Of a stretch of DNA of 64,000 bases, positions 53,279-64,000 are shown piece by piece. The stretch spans positions 19,802,001 through 19,866,000 of the forward strand of contig NC_088331.1 of the NCBI RefSeq assembly GCF_036884655.1, written 5' to 3'. This stretch comes from Musa acuminata AAA Group. Its lineage: Eukaryota; Streptophyta; Magnoliopsida; Zingiberales; Musaceae. The position numbers and the translations under genes were made by a program. The notes beneath the pieces were generated by a model. The model worked only from the letters and a program-made list of their open reading frames with translations. It searched no databases and was not told the origin of the DNA. Numbering within the stretch: the stretch's first letter is position 1; the number at the start of each line of letters is the position of its first letter.

Positions 53279-54566
53279 AAACATACACCATCACAAGCTA
53301 GGAGCAAGAGATGGTATCTAGATAGTGGATGCTCAAGACATATGACTGGAGATCCATCTCATTTCTCTATGCTCACTAGCAAAGAAGAAGGGTACGTCAC
53401 CTTCGGAGACAACAACCAAGGCAAAATCATTGGCAAGGGAACCATAGGTAACAAATTAAAATTATTCTATTGATGATGTCTTACTAGTTGATGGATTGAA
53501 ACATAATATCTTGAGTGTTAGTCAATTATGCGATAAAGGTTATATCGTTAGATTTGAATCAAATGTGTGTATTATTGAAAAACCAAACCATAACATAACT
53601 ATGATTGCATTAAAACAAAATAATGTCTACACCATCAACCTTGATGAACTAAGTAATGAAATGTGCTTCTCTGCTTTAAATGATGATGTTTGGCTTTGGC
53701 ATAGGAGACTAGGCCATGCAAGCATGAAACTAATATCTAAGATCTCATCTAAAGATTTAGTGCGAGGAATTCCAAATATAAAGTTTATCAAGGACAAAGT
53801 ATGCGATGCATGTCAACTAGGTAAACAAATAAAAACTAGTTTCAAACCAAAAACTCAAATTAGCACCACTAGACCAGTACAATTGATTCATTTAGATTTA
53901 TTTAGACCAATTGACATGACAAGTCTAGGGGGAAGCAAATATGCGTTTGTAATTGTAGATGACTATACTAGATACACTTGGACCTATTTCTTAGCTCACA
54001 AAAGTGATTGCTTCAAGTGTTTCTCTAAATTTTGTAAACTCACTCAAAACGAAAAAAGTTTCATGATTTCATCAATTCGGAGTGATCACGGTGGCGAATT
54101 TCAAAACCGTGACTTTCAAAATTTTTGTGAGGTTAATGGATACAATCATAACTTCTCCACTCCGAGGAATCCCCAACAAAATGGAGTAGTTGAAAGAAAA
54201 AATAGAAACCTACAAGAAATGGCAAGAACTATATTAAATGAACATAGTTTACCTAAGTATTTTTGGGCCGAAGCTGTAAATATGGCTTGCTACATCATGA
54301 ATAGAGTCCTAATAATATCATCCTTATCAAAAACTCACTATGAATTATGGAATAACAAAAAACCAAATATTTCCTATTTTAAAGTTTTCGGTTGTAAATG
54401 CTTTATTTTGAATGAAAGGGATGCCTTAGGAAAATTTGATGCTAAATCCGATGAAGGCATCTTTCTTGGTTACTCTTCCGTTTCTAAGGCTTCTCCAGTT
54501 TTTAACAAAAGAACGTTAGTAATAGAAGAGTCTATTCATGTAGTTTTTAATGAAATTTCTAATTAA
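53279..54566 (+). pseudogene. Element K protease and integrase (one frameshift)
   Basis: The protease DSG is at 53321-53329. A frameshift near 53460 separates it from the 356-codon ORF 53496-54566. That ORF carries the HHCC domain (WHRRLGHASMKL...VCDACQLGKQ). Its DDE core has HLDLFRPI, SIRSDHGGEF and NGVVERKNRNLQ, and the tail YELWNNKKPNISYFKVFGCK. It ends at a poly-A slip near 54566. Confidence 0.9.
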
Positions 54567-55569
54567 AAAAAAAAATGATTTTGATGATGATCTTGGTTTT
54601 GATAATTTGAATTTAAATGAACCCCCTCCTCAAAATAGCAACTTGGATGCACCTTCTTCCAAAATTTCCTTACCCAAGGAATGGAAGTATATAGATGCTC
54701 ATCCAAAGGAGCTAATTATAGGAGATACATCAAATGGGGTTCAAACTCGTTCGTCTTTCAAGAATTTTTGTACTAACGCCGCCTTCCTTTCTCAAATCGA
54801 ACCTAAATCCATTGACGAGGCCATAAAAGATGATTTTTGGGTTATTGCAATGCAAGAGGAATTGAATCAATTTGAGAGGAATAAGGTATGGAAGCTTGTT
54901 CCTAGACCTAGTGACCATTTAGTCATTGGTACTAAATGGGTCTTTAGAAACAAGCAAGACGAAAATGGTATCGTGGTTAGAAACAAGGCTAGATTAGTGG
55001 CCAAAGGTTTCAACCAAGAAGAAGGTATCGATTACGAAGAAACCTTCGCTCCCGTGGCTCGATTAGAAGCCACAAGGATGCTCCTTGCCTATGCTAGTAG
55101 TAATAATTTTAAACTATTTCAAATGGATGTCAAAAGTGCTTTCTTGAATGGTTTTATTTCCGAAGAAGTATATGTCGAACAACCTCCCAGATTTGAAAAT
55201 TCTCTTCTTCCTAACCATGTATTCAAATTGACTAAGGCCCTCTATGGCTTGAAACAAGCTCCTAGAGCTTGGTATGAAAGGCTTAGTTCCTTTCTTATTT
55301 TAAATAATTTTACTAAAGGCAAGGTTGATACTACATTGTTTATTAAACATTTTGAAAATAATTTTCTTATTGTGCAAATTTATGTTGACGATATTATTTT
55401 TGGCTCTTCGGATGAATCACTATGTGAATCATTTGCCAAATGTATGAGTCATGAATTTGAAATGAGTTTAATGGGTGAATTAACTTTCTTTTTGGGATTA
55501 CAAATCAAACAACTTAGTGATGGTATATTTCTTAACCAATCTAAATATACATTAGAATTGTTAAAATGA
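54550..55569 (+). CDS. Element K reverse transcriptase (339 codons, open)
   Basis: It carries [52 protein letters not shown] and the catalytic YVDD in [15 protein letters not shown]. It opens after a run of A residues where the integrase frame is lost, and ends at a TGA before FNMDNS. Both boundaries are mutational: in element A the same region is one reading frame apart from a TGG-to-TGA. Confidence 0.9.
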   Translation: MKFLIKKKNDFDDDLGFDNLNLNEPPPQNSNLDAPSSKISLPKEWKYIDAHPKELIIGDTSNGVQTRSSFKNFCTNAAFLSQIEPKSIDEAIKDDFWVIAMQEELNQFERNKVWKLVPRPSDHLVIGTKWVFRNKQDENGIVVRNKARLVAKGFNQEEGIDYEETFAPVARLEATRMLLAYASSNNFKLFQMDVKSAFLNGFISEEVYVEQPPRFENSLLPNHVFKLTKALYGLKQAPRAWYERLSSFLILNNFTKGKVDTTLFIKHFENNFLIVQIYVDDIIFGSSDESLCESFAKCMSHEFEMSLMGELTFFLGLQIKQLSDGIFLNQSKYTLELLK

Positions 55570-55575
55570 TTTAAC

Positions 55576-56325
55576 ATGGATAATTCAAAAGCAATAAACA
55601 CCCCTATGAGTACTGCGACTAAGTTAGATATGGATGAAAATAGTGAAAATTTTGATCAAAAAACATATAGGGGAATGATAGGTAGTCTACTCTACCTCAC
55701 CGCGACTAGACCGGATATTATGTTTAGTGTAGGACTTTGCGCTAGGTTTCAATCAAATCCTAAATTATCTCATCTTAAAAGTGTTAAAAGAATATTTAGG
55801 TATCTTAAAGGAACTCCAAATCTAGGACTATGGTATCCAAAATCTGAAAATTTTGATTTAATAGCTTATGCAGATGCCGATTTTGGCGGATGTAGGATAG
55901 ATAGAAAAAGTACATCTAGAACATGCCAATTTTTAGGACATGTATTTGTTTTTTGGACTTCCAAGAAACAAAATTCAGTTGCACTATCTACGGCGGAAGC
56001 CGAATACATTGCTGCAAGTGCATGCTGTGCACAAGTTGTTTGGATGCAAAATACATTAGAAGACTATGGAATTCACTTTAAAAATATTCCCATAAAATGT
56101 GATAATACTAGTACCATATGTCTTACTAAAAATCCAATTCAGCACTCTAGAACTATGCACATCGACGTTAGGCATCATTTCATACGCGATCATGTCCTTA
56201 ACAATAATGTTGTTCTAGAATTCATTGACACAAAGCATCAATTAGCAGATATATTTACAAAAGCTTTAAATGAAGACCAATTTGAATTCATTAGAAGGGA
56301 ATTAGGTATGTTAAATTGTCCCTAA
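55576..56325 (+). CDS. Element K RNase H and pol C-terminus (249 codons, open)
   Basis: It starts just after the TGA and continues the same frame. RNase H motifs are [24 protein letters not shown] and KCDNTSTICL. It ends with [15 protein letters not shown] and a natural stop after MLNCP. Confidence 0.9.
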   Translation: MDNSKAINTPMSTATKLDMDENSENFDQKTYRGMIGSLLYLTATRPDIMFSVGLCARFQSNPKLSHLKSVKRIFRYLKGTPNLGLWYPKSENFDLIAYADADFGGCRIDRKSTSRTCQFLGHVFVFWTSKKQNSVALSTAEAEYIAASACCAQVVWMQNTLEDYGIHFKNIPIKCDNTSTICLTKNPIQHSRTMHIDVRHHFIRDHVLNNNVVLEFIDTKHQLADIFTKALNEDQFEFIRRELGMLNCP

Positions 56326-57290
56326 GAATAAACTTGTTTGAATGGATTTTCCGTAAAGTTTTTCATTCTCTCTCCGCTCCTCGATGAATCTGATCCTTCT
56401 CTTTCGATTCTAAATGACTTGTTAAATTATCTTATCCTATCTTGAGTCAAACACCTCTCCCATCTGATCAAGATTAATGATTTTATGATATTTTGAATCT
56501 CGAAATTGATTTTGATGGCTTGATTATGAGTTTCAAGTTGACGAATTGAATTTGAATAGATTTGTATTCGAATTATGATATTGACTTATTTGAGTTACTA
56601 CATGAAACTTTTTTCTTATCCCAATCTCTTCTTTGTACATCTACAATTTTTGTTATTTATAGAAAGAAGAGATTTGATAATATGGATGAATGCTGAATTT
56701 TCCTTTAAGATGAACTCTGCGTAAATATTTTAGCATACTTATTTTTGAATGATAAAATCTTTTTATGATCAATGATAATATAGATGAATGATGTATAATC
56801 AATGATAAAATCTTTGTATGACAAATTATGTGCTTCAAGTCTCATTCCCTTTTTGTTGATGACAAAGGGGGAGAAAAGTGATGACTTGTATCATTTTAAT
56901 AGCATGACTTATATGAATTGCAAAAGTTTGTGTGATATGAATGTCTTATATGCCTTGCAAAATCCATGAGAATAACGCAAGATCGATTGATCATATTGAA
57001 AGCATGCCTTACATTTATATCATGAAATTCATGTTGAAAATCTTTATCTCCTGCCGTAGTAAAAATTGTCTCTTATCATTCGACTTGAAAATAATTTTCA
57101 TCGAAGTTTTGTATTTACTATTGCTTAATGAGAATAATGATAAGTTCTACGGTTAGAACTTATCGGTTTATGCTTGAATTCAATGGATGAAATTCAAGTG
57201 TTTTCATCTTCTCATAATATGGCATATAGATAGGGGGAGTTATGTTTAACTCCGTCATCAATTGATTGTCATCATCAAAAAGGGGGAGAT
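56326..57290 (+). other. Element K 3' noncoding region with polypurine tracts
   Basis: It is AT-rich with no gene. Purine tracts are at 56861-56878 (GACAAAGGGGGAGAAAAG) and 57277-57290 next to the LTR. The region between them has no GCTAGC block, unlike C, D and J. Confidence 0.75.
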
Positions 57291-58427
57291 TGTTGAATCT
57301 TAGATTTTGATGATAAAATCAATTGATGGGTTAATTGATCTAATCCATATTATTTAGTTAAGTGTACAGGAGTAACTACGATAACCAGAAAACACAAAGC
57401 AAGAATACCAAAGTCAAGTTCGATGGACGTTTAAGAGTCCGAAGAATCGTCAGAGATGCTGTCGGAACCAACCGAGAAGAAATCAGGAACCTGTCAGAAT
57501 TTTTGAAAGTTCACCGAAGAGATCGTCGGAGGTTCACGGAGATCACCGAGAAGGCTCGGCTACTCGTTAAAGTCATCACAAGTTCGGGAGCTTGCTGGGA
57601 GTCCGTCGGAAGAAGTTCGTCGGAAAGCTCGCCGGAACAAGACTCGACGTTCGCGGTTGAAAACTTGCTTAGGATGTGTTTTGTTATGTAGTTCACTTGT
57701 AATTAGGATTAGGATTAAGAGATAATCATATATCCTGGTTAGGGGCCAATTGGGCCCAAAATTAGACTTGGTTTGGGCTAAATTTGAAGCTCAACAAGTG
57801 AACCGAAGGGTCTGGCGGTGGCACCGCCCAACACCCGAGAGCTGGGCGGTGGCACCGCCAGCATCGGGAACCAAAAGAGAATTCAAATTTTGGAGCCCAA
57901 ATTTGAATCCTCTTGAGGCCTATAAATACCCCTCAAATCTCAACTGAGATTACAACTTTTTGAGCAGCAATTGTTTGAGAGAAAGGCCTTAGAAAAGTCT
58001 TAGCTAGTCTTGTTTTCAATTTGCTAGTATTCACCTCCTTTTTTCTTGCTGAAAATCTATAAGAGAGTGAACCGCTTGTAAAAAGTTGTAAGAGGGGTAT
58101 TCACCCTTCTCTTTCAAGAGATTTGCTAGGGGAAGGTGGGAGCCTCATCGAAGAGGGGCCTCGCAAGTGGATGTAGGTCACTTGACCGAACCACTTTAAA
58201 AATGGTGTAATCTCTGGTTTGCATTTCATTACTACTATTTACATTACTGCAAACCTTCTTACTTGCTTTATTTCCTCATTACATTTGCTGCATAATTTTG
58301 CGAATACGCTTTCAAGTTAAGCACTTCCGATTCCGATTTTTATCGTACGAAAGATTTTTCGAAACCAACGTTTTAAGCCACTGCACTAATTCACCCCCCC
58401 CCTCTTAGTGCCGCTCCGATCCTAACA
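57291..58427 (+). repeat. Element K 3' LTR (1137 bp)
   Basis: It runs from TGTTGAATCTTAG to GATCCTAACA with TATAAATA at 57921-57928. It has two GGCGGTGGCACCGCC-type units at 57815-57860. The TSD CCATC follows. Confidence 0.93.
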
Positions 58428-58432
58428 CCATC

Positions 58433-59650
58433 AACCCTCCATAGCCTCCTAAAGCAATTCCCACAATTGCTTAAAAGGTCGTCGCTAAATTTCATCGTCA
58501 TCTCCACCACTACGGATCATCTTTTGATCTCCCCGTGAATTGCAATAGGTTTTGGTTTCCTACCTTACTGCTGCTACAATTTAGTTATTCTTATTCAAAA
58601 ATCCTAAAAAAATTGTTCCTATATTGCTGCATAAACTTTTCATCACAAAGTCTTCATCTCTACAACGAAAGATACATTGCAGAATTCCAACCGCATAGCA
58701 CTTTCTATTTGATCTTGCTATTGTGTTTTTTTTATCTAATTTTTTATGAAATTTTTATGAAATCTTTGACACTTCCTAACATCATATTTCCCTTTAGTTT
58801 TTTCAAAAAAAATTCAATATAAACCATTGATCTTTTACGTCTAATCTGCTATACTTGAAAATCTGCATTGTAAAATTTCAGCCGCATAGCACTATTTGTT
58901 TGATCTTGATACTATGTTATTTCTGTCCAAATCTCTACGAAATTTTTATTATAGCTTTGACACTTCCTTACAGTTGATTTCCTTTTAGTTTCGTCAAAAA
59001 AATCTCAATATAACCTACTGATCTTTTACGTCCAATCTGATACACTTGAAAATCTATGCTACAGAAAATTTCAACTGCATATTGTTGCCTTAACCCATCT
59101 AATTGCAATATTTTCTTAACGAAATTTCTTAGATACTTCATAGATCATCTTGGCTTCTATTTAAGATTGATCTATTGAAGAATTTATCTCTAAAAACGAT
59201 TTTGTGTTGCTACAAATTTTCGTCCCAAGTTGCTAAAATTTTTCGACGAGAATTCTACTATCACAGCTTGCACTAATTTCCTTGCTGTTATATTGCCAAA
59301 ATTTTCTTGATTAAATTAGACATCCTTGCTGTCATATAAACTATAATTTTTCTGTTAATTCCCTCCTCAATTATCCTAAGTTTTTGCTGAAAATTTCGTC
59401 AAAAAATCGCTATTTCTTCGACGACAATTCTGCTCTTACAAGATAGCATATACTTGCTGCAACTTCCACTGATTTCTATCAAACCTTTGCTGCCATCTAC
59501 CATAGATCCAAAACTTTCATCCGTAGCCCTAAAACTCCACTAAATCACACTCTCAAACTGCACCCAAAATAGCCACAAAAAAAGCCTAAACCATAGCCTA
59601 CATCCACCAATCCACCAACCCTTTCGACCATCACCTCTCTCAACCAATAC
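58433..59650 (+). other. G2 leader region
   Basis: It is noncoding and homologous to the G1 leader. Phrases such as TCTTTGACACTTCCTAACA and ATCTTTTACGTC[TC]AATCTG occur twice (58760-58850 and 58950-59040), showing an internal duplication of about 190 bases. The AGCCCTAAAACTCC near 59525 is the empty site matching the solo LTR in G1. A 95-codon ORF here is hydrophobic by chance. Confidence 0.75.
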
Positions 59651-60465
59651 ATGCCTTTAACCCGACAACAAAAGAGAGATCTTAACATCACAGATTTGCA
59701 GCATATACTATGGTATCTGATGATGTAATCAATACTAAATTTGAAGTCTTCGAGGCATAAATGGAGGATAAGATTCGGACGCTCTTTACGGAACTCAGAT
59801 TGGGCCGACCACTAAGCCTGAAGAAATCACATCAAGGAGAGAGCTTTGCCCAATCGCACCAAGCCCAAAGATATGACTTCCAAGAGAGGGGAAGCTCTAT
59901 GACTGACCCCAACTATCCATGCATGAGAGTGGACTTCCCTAGATGGGAAGAAGGAGACCCGATTGGTTGGATCTCATGCGCGGAGCGATATTTTCGGTAC
60001 CAAAAAACCGTGGATGCATCTATGGTGAAAATTACAGCTATACATCTTGAAGGGGATGCTATATAGTGGTTTGAATAGTTTGAATATACTTATAAAGTCC
60101 TTTCATAGTGACAATTCAAAGAAGGACTACTGATCCGCTTTGGACCAACCGATTATCAGAACATTGACGGACAACTAGCAAAGATCCGACAAACATCCAC
60201 CATTCGAGATTACCAAACCAGGTTTGAAAGGTTAACTAATTAAACTCATGATTGGTCTCAAAAACAGCTATTGGGGATCTTTATTGAGGGCTTGAAGCCG
60301 GAGATCCAAGGAGAAGTTAAAGCGCGACAATCGTACACGCTTATGGCAGCCATCTCTTTCGCACGATGGAACCATGAAGCTCGGAGGACTAGGGTCACTC
60401 CTTAACTAGCAATACTGAAGCATTCAACCCCCGCTACTATTGACCGAGTCCCTACACCAAAATGG
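59651..60465 (+). pseudogene. G2 gag pseudogene (N-terminal and middle)
   Basis: It starts ATGCCTTTAACCCGACAAC (MPLTRQQ) and loses frame within 20 codons. The open piece 59761-60066 has MEDKIRTLFTELRLGRP and WEEGDPIGWISCAERYF. It is collinear with G1 but has only one copy of the segment duplicated there. A stop follows at GDAI, as in G1. Confidence 0.83.
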
Positions 60466-60978
60466 TTGACAAGAGAAGAGATTCGGGAGCGATATGTAAA
60501 GGGGTTATGTTGGCATTGCGACGAACCGTGGAGCCGTGAGCATCGCTATACTAAAGGGAGACTTCTTATGATTGAACCAATAGAAGAAGAGATCATTGAA
60601 TATCCAGAAGAGAGCCTTGAACATGAAGAAGAAGATGCAGAAGAAGAGCCACAACCGATTGAAATTATGGTACATGCATTAGCCGGCTACTCAAACTCGC
60701 AAACGATGAAAGTTGGAGGCCTTCTCAAACAACAACCGATCACTGTTCTCATCGACACGGGCAGTACTAATAACTTCCTAAACAGTAAGGTTGCTGTCCA
60801 GATGGCCTTACCTATCAAGAATTGTAGCAGGTTTGACATTAAGGTCACCGACGGACGGATTTTGAAGTATGATCGTAGGCGCCCGCGAGTGAAACTATTG
60901 CTACAGGACCAAGAGATAATTGCATATTTCTTCCTCCTCTCTCTTGATGAGTATGAGGCCATGCTCAAAATTAAATGA
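60466..60978 (+). CDS. G2 gag zinc motif and protease (170 codons, open)
   Basis: It contains the degenerate knuckle CWHCDEPWSREHRY (two Cys and His in place, last Cys is Tyr), an acidic linker and the aspartic protease VLIDTGSTNNFLNSKVA with DTGS intact. It ends before the GDVSWNF region, which continues at 60979-61326 after a stop. The start at 60466 is only an internal Met. Confidence 0.82.
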   Translation: MTREEIRERYVKGLCWHCDEPWSREHRYTKGRLLMIEPIEEEIIEYPEESLEHEEEDAEEEPQPIEIMVHALAGYSNSQTMKVGGLLKQQPITVLIDTGSTNNFLNSKVAVQMALPIKNCSRFDIKVTDGRILKYDRRRPRVKLLLQDQEIIAYFFLLSLDEYEAMLKIK

Positions 60979-62880
60979 TTGACAACATTAGGTGATGTTT
61001 CTTGGAATTTTATGCAACTAATTATGAAATTTTACAATAAGGAGAAACATGTGATACTGCACGGGAAACGTGGGGGCGACGTAATGACGATTTGCACACA
61101 ACAAATGGAGAAGGTTTTGCATAAAACATGCAGCGGCTTTTTGGTACAACTTGAGCAGCAAACTAAGGGAGAGCCAATAGAATTTGAAGATCCAAACCTA
61201 CTTCCTTTGTTTGCTGAATTTTTAGATATATTTGACGAACCGCACAACTTACCTCTTACCCATTGGCATGATCATTATATACCGATTCTTCCAAGAAAAC
61301 CTCCAAAAAATACTCGGCCATATTAGTATCTACATCTCCAGAAGGATGAAATAGAAAGGATTGTAAAAGAGATGCTCGAAACAGGAGTTATTCGGCCAAG
61401 TTACAATCTCTACTCTTCATCGGTGTTACTTGTACGCAAGAAGGACGGAATATGGTGAATATGCGTTGATTACCGAGCTCTCAATGGTAAAACCATCAAG
61501 GATAAATACCCTATTCCAGTAGTAGATGAATTGCTAGATGAAAGGGAGCACAAATCTTCAGAAAGTTGGACCTTCGATCCAGGTATCGTCAAATACGAGT
61601 GTGCGAAAAAGGCATACCGAAAATCGCCTTTCGAACACACAACGAACACTATGAATTTTTGCTTTCTGCAACAAACGATGGAATATCTTGGGCATATCAT
61701 ATCAGAGGAAGGTGTGATGGTGGACCCCTCCAAAATAGAAGTAATGCAGAACTAGCTAACCCCGAGGAACATAAATTACTACATAGATTTCTAAGTTTAA
61801 TAGGCTACTACCGTAAGTTCGTGAAAAAATATGGAAAGATCAGTGCACCACTTACTTCCTTACTGAAAAAAGATGTCTTCCAATGGTCGGACAAAGCCTT
61901 CGTTACCTTCGACAAACATAAGGCAGCCATGATGACGACATTGGTGCTAGCACTACCAGATTTCAACCGACCCTTCATTATTGAGGTGAACGCATTTGGA
62001 GTCGGAATTGGAGTCATTCTCATACAAGAGGGTCGACCACTCGCATACACTACCAAGGCATTATCTCCCTCCCATCAAAATATGTCAACATATGATAAGG
62101 AGATGCTCGCCATTGTGCACGTAGCAACAAGGTGGAGACCCTACTTGATCGATCAACGATTTCAAATTAAAACCGACCATAAAAGCCTCAAGTACTTTTT
62201 GGAGCAAAAGATATCATCCCTTGAGCAGCAAAAATGGGTAACAAAACTTCTTGGATTTGATTATGAAATAACTTACAAAAAGTGGAAAGAGAATATTATT
62301 GCAGATGCGCTTTTGCAACTATCCGAGCAAGCTGAATTTTTGTTCGTTTCACTTCCGACCAGCAACTTCCTTGAGGATATTAAGATGGAATGGCAAGAAG
62401 ATTCGGAGACTAGTAAGATCATAAAAAAATTGGAGGAAGCATCAAGCTCCATGGCTTATCACAATTGGGACTTAAAAGAATTACACTATAAGGGATGCAT
62501 TGTGCTTATGATAAATTCTACTTGCATCTTCACGAGTAGATTTTGGAAAAAGTTATTCCATATGTAAGGTACTAAATTAAAAAGGCGTACGGCACATCAC
62601 CCACAAATCGACAGCCAGACAGAAGTTGTAAATAGGTGCTTGGAGATAGCCCAAATCCACCCACCAAATATGACTACCCAAGGAGAACTCTAGATCCAGC
62701 CAAGTGCCATTATTGATTGACGGATTGTGACTCGACGACGACGACCCACTACTAAAGTGCTAATATAGTGGGTGAACCTACCAACAGAAGATCCCACTTG
62801 GGAGAACTATGATGACTTGAAGATTAAATTCTCAAAATTCATGAATCGTTAGCCTCGAGGACCAGGCTGATTTGAAGAGG
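60979..62880 (+). pseudogene. G2 RT, RNase H and integrase remnant
   Basis: RT starts near 61330. Around 61650 the text jumps from HYEFL to [13 protein letters not shown], removing about 200 bases that carry the DD catalytic box in G1. RNase H is readable in 61566-62567 (FIIEVNAFGVGIGVIL, YDKEMLAIVHVATRW, KTDHKSLKYF) with its first Asp as Asn. Integrase is reduced to GCIVLM then FTSRFWKKLF, with most of the HHCC and first Asp gone. A chromodomain trace (WVNLPTEDPTWENY) remains near 62770. Confidence 0.86.
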
Positions 62881-62887
62881 ACGGGTC

Positions 62888-63281
62888 TGTGAGGACTCTA
62901 GCTAGGAGAGTCCTAATTAAGAGGGACATTCATGTAAAACCTACCTAAGTTGACCCCTATTAAAGAGGTGAAGAGGCCGGCTAGGGTTAGGAGGTTGTTT
63001 CTTAGAGAAGAATTAGGAGTTGTAAAGGAACATGAGTCTTGAGTAGAAGTCCTATTAGGAGTTGGTTAGAAGTAGGAGTCTTGAGTAGAAGTCCTATTAG
63101 GAGTTAGGGTTTAGAAGCCCTATAAATAACCATGTATTCCTCCTCTTTTCATAAGCAATAGATGAATTTTTTCTGTAGCCTTTGAGCAGCAACTTGGAGG
63201 GAGGAACCCCTATAGAGTTCCAAGGAGGCTGATCCCCTAAAGAGATCGACCTCAAGTTTAGAATCTATAAGGGTTCTATCA
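62888..63281 (+). repeat. G2 3' LTR (394 bp)
   Basis: It runs from TGTGAGGACTCTAG to GGGTTCTATCA with TATAAATA at 63121-63128. It differs from the 5' LTR at about 24 positions. The TSD copy TGGTT follows. Confidence 0.92.
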
Positions 63282-63365
63282 TGGTTCTATCAATATGGTA
63301 TATTAATAGGGGAGTTTAGTGAAACTCCATCATTAATTTGTTGTCATCATAAAAAAGGAGGAGAT
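63282..63365 (+). other. Element J 3' end after G2, with polypurine tract
   Basis: It includes the family phrase AGTGAAACTCCATCATTAAT and the tract AAAAAAGGAGGAGAT at 63351-63365, directly before the J 3' LTR. Confidence 0.82.
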
Positions 63366-64000
63366 TATTGAATCTCATATTTTGATGATGAAACTAATTC
63401 ATAAAGTTTGTGATCTAATGTGTATTTAAGTGATGTAGGACTAGCTTTGATCAACGAGAGGAAAATTAATTAAAGTATGAAGAATAAGAAGTTGGGCTGA
63501 AATTAAACATGTCAGAAGATTGGACGTTAGACCAGAGGAATGATCGACGTGTCGGCAGAAGGCTTCGTACCATGATTTCGAGCATGAGGCCAAGAAGATC
63601 AGACAATATGCTAAGGAGATCTGATGTTGCGAGAAGGCAACATGCTAGGTAATACATTGAAGGAGAGGACAATACGCTAAAGGGTCAAATGAAGTATCGG
63701 ATGAACAATGACATACCAGTCAACTTAGTATTCTTGCTTATAATAATTTGCCAATATCAAAGTAGTTTTAGTTGTAATTGGGTTGGATTAGAATGTAATT
63801 AGGTCAACTCAATTACAGGCCAACTAGGCCAGAATTGGGGTTGTTTTAGGCCAAGAGAAATGCTCACTTATTGACCCGAAGCCACATCAGGCGGTGGCAC
63901 CGCCGGAGCTAGCAGTAGCATCGCTAGTGGCTTAGTCTCTAAGACACAATCTCCAAGACTATGTCAGGTGGTAGTACTACCAGACTAGGTGATGGTACAA
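63366..64000 (+). repeat. Element J 3' LTR, cut by window end
   Basis: It starts TATTGAATCTC (one change from TGTTGAATCTC) and follows the J 5' LTR (46556 onward) with more than 10% differences over the first 290 bases. About half of it lies inside the window. Confidence 0.88.

Larger units (their letters stand above)
50502..58427 (+). mobile_element. Element K: full-length Sirevirus-like copy in the G2 leader
   Basis: LTRs lie at 50502-51651 and 57291-58427. The CCATC TSD is at 50497-50501 and 58428-58432. The order is gag, protease, integrase, RT and RNase H, with a polypurine tract before the 3' LTR. LTRs differ at roughly 48 sites (about 4%). Several nonsense codons and two frameshifts break the ORFs, but every domain is present and the catalytic motifs are conserved. 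Confidence 0.95.
50053..63281 (+). mobile_element. Element G2: Ty3-gypsy chromovirus inserted in J and interrupted by K
   Basis: LTRs of 394 bp lie at 50053-50446 and 62888-63281 and differ at about 24 sites. The flanks CGGTT (50048-50052) and TGGTT (63282-63286) form a TSD with one C/T mismatch. Excluding K, the inside has leader, gag, protease, RT, RNase H, an integrase remnant and a chromodomain remnant. It is non-functional: the RT catalytic segment and most of integrase are deleted. Confidence 0.92.
46556..64000 (+). mobile_element. Element J: pol-less Sirevirus-like copy interrupted by G2 and K
   Basis: Its parts are a 5' LTR, primer site, gag, a remnant of the pre-integrase region, 3' noncoding sequence with polypurine tracts, and a 3' LTR starting at 63366 that runs off the window. 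Removing G2 (50053-63281) joins its noncoding region. Integrase core, RT and RNase H are absent. The two LTRs differ by over 10% in the visible overlap, so it is the oldest layer of this nest. Confidence 0.88.

Noticed and set aside
58535..58822. 95-codon hydrophobic ORF in the G2 leader
   Set aside because: The region is noncoding leader shared with G1, where the frame is broken. The composition follows from T-rich sequence.

Overview
This window is nuclear DNA of a flowering plant and consists, as far as I can see, entirely of LTR retrotransposons nested in one another. I found no ordinary host gene, tRNA, rRNA or CRISPR array. Plant origin follows from Ty1-copia and Ty3-gypsy chromovirus polyproteins, primer-binding sites matching initiator tRNA-Met (TGGTATCAGAGC) and 5-bp target-site duplications (TSDs). 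Sirevirus-like elements plus a short-LTR chromovirus would fit a monocot, but the sequence does not prove the taxon.

Three families account for nearly everything. (1) A Sirevirus-like Ty1-copia family has LTRs that begin TGTTGAATC and end GATCCTAACA, and are 1.1 to 2.3 kb long. It also has a gag with CCHC knuckles and a coiled-coil-prone tail, and several polypurine tracts before the 3' LTR. (2) A Ty3-gypsy chromovirus family has LTRs of about 394 bp (TGTTAGGACTC...). (3) A single TNT1-like Ty1-copia element has LTRs of about 1.5 kb.

Layout: 1-7746 (-) is element A, a near-complete Sirevirus-like copy. 7747-12301 (+) is B, degenerate and truncated at both ends. 12302-15851 (-) is C and 15852-20630 (-) is D; both are 3' ends of pol-less copies. 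20631-27779 (-) is E, TNT1-like, with a 1052-codon open polyprotein but no 3' LTR. 27780-28189 is a second partial E LTR. 28190-29155 (+) is F, a Sirevirus fragment. 29156-46296 (+) is chromovirus G1. It contains a reversed solo chromovirus LTR (29852-30242), a solo Sirevirus LTR (32010-33592) and the complete element H (35929-45031). 46556 to beyond 64000 (+) is J, a pol-less Sirevirus copy. J is interrupted by chromovirus G2 (50053-63281), which is itself interrupted by Sirevirus copy K (50502-58427).

The most interesting object is H. It has two 2323-bp LTRs differing at 7 sites by my count, a perfect GTAAA TSD, a tRNA-Met primer site and a polypurine tract, so it moved recently. It has no protease, integrase, reverse transcriptase or RNase H. 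It carries gag plus an unrelated 371-codon ORF in the place of pol. Element A has a closely similar gag and LTR termini and represents the autonomous lineage that could have supplied enzymes in trans. J and D have also lost pol while keeping gag and terminal signals, so gag-plus-termini derivatives recur in this family. A second shared property is a single in-frame stop at the same gag/pol position in A, B and K, with pol continuing in the same frame, which suggests programmed readthrough.
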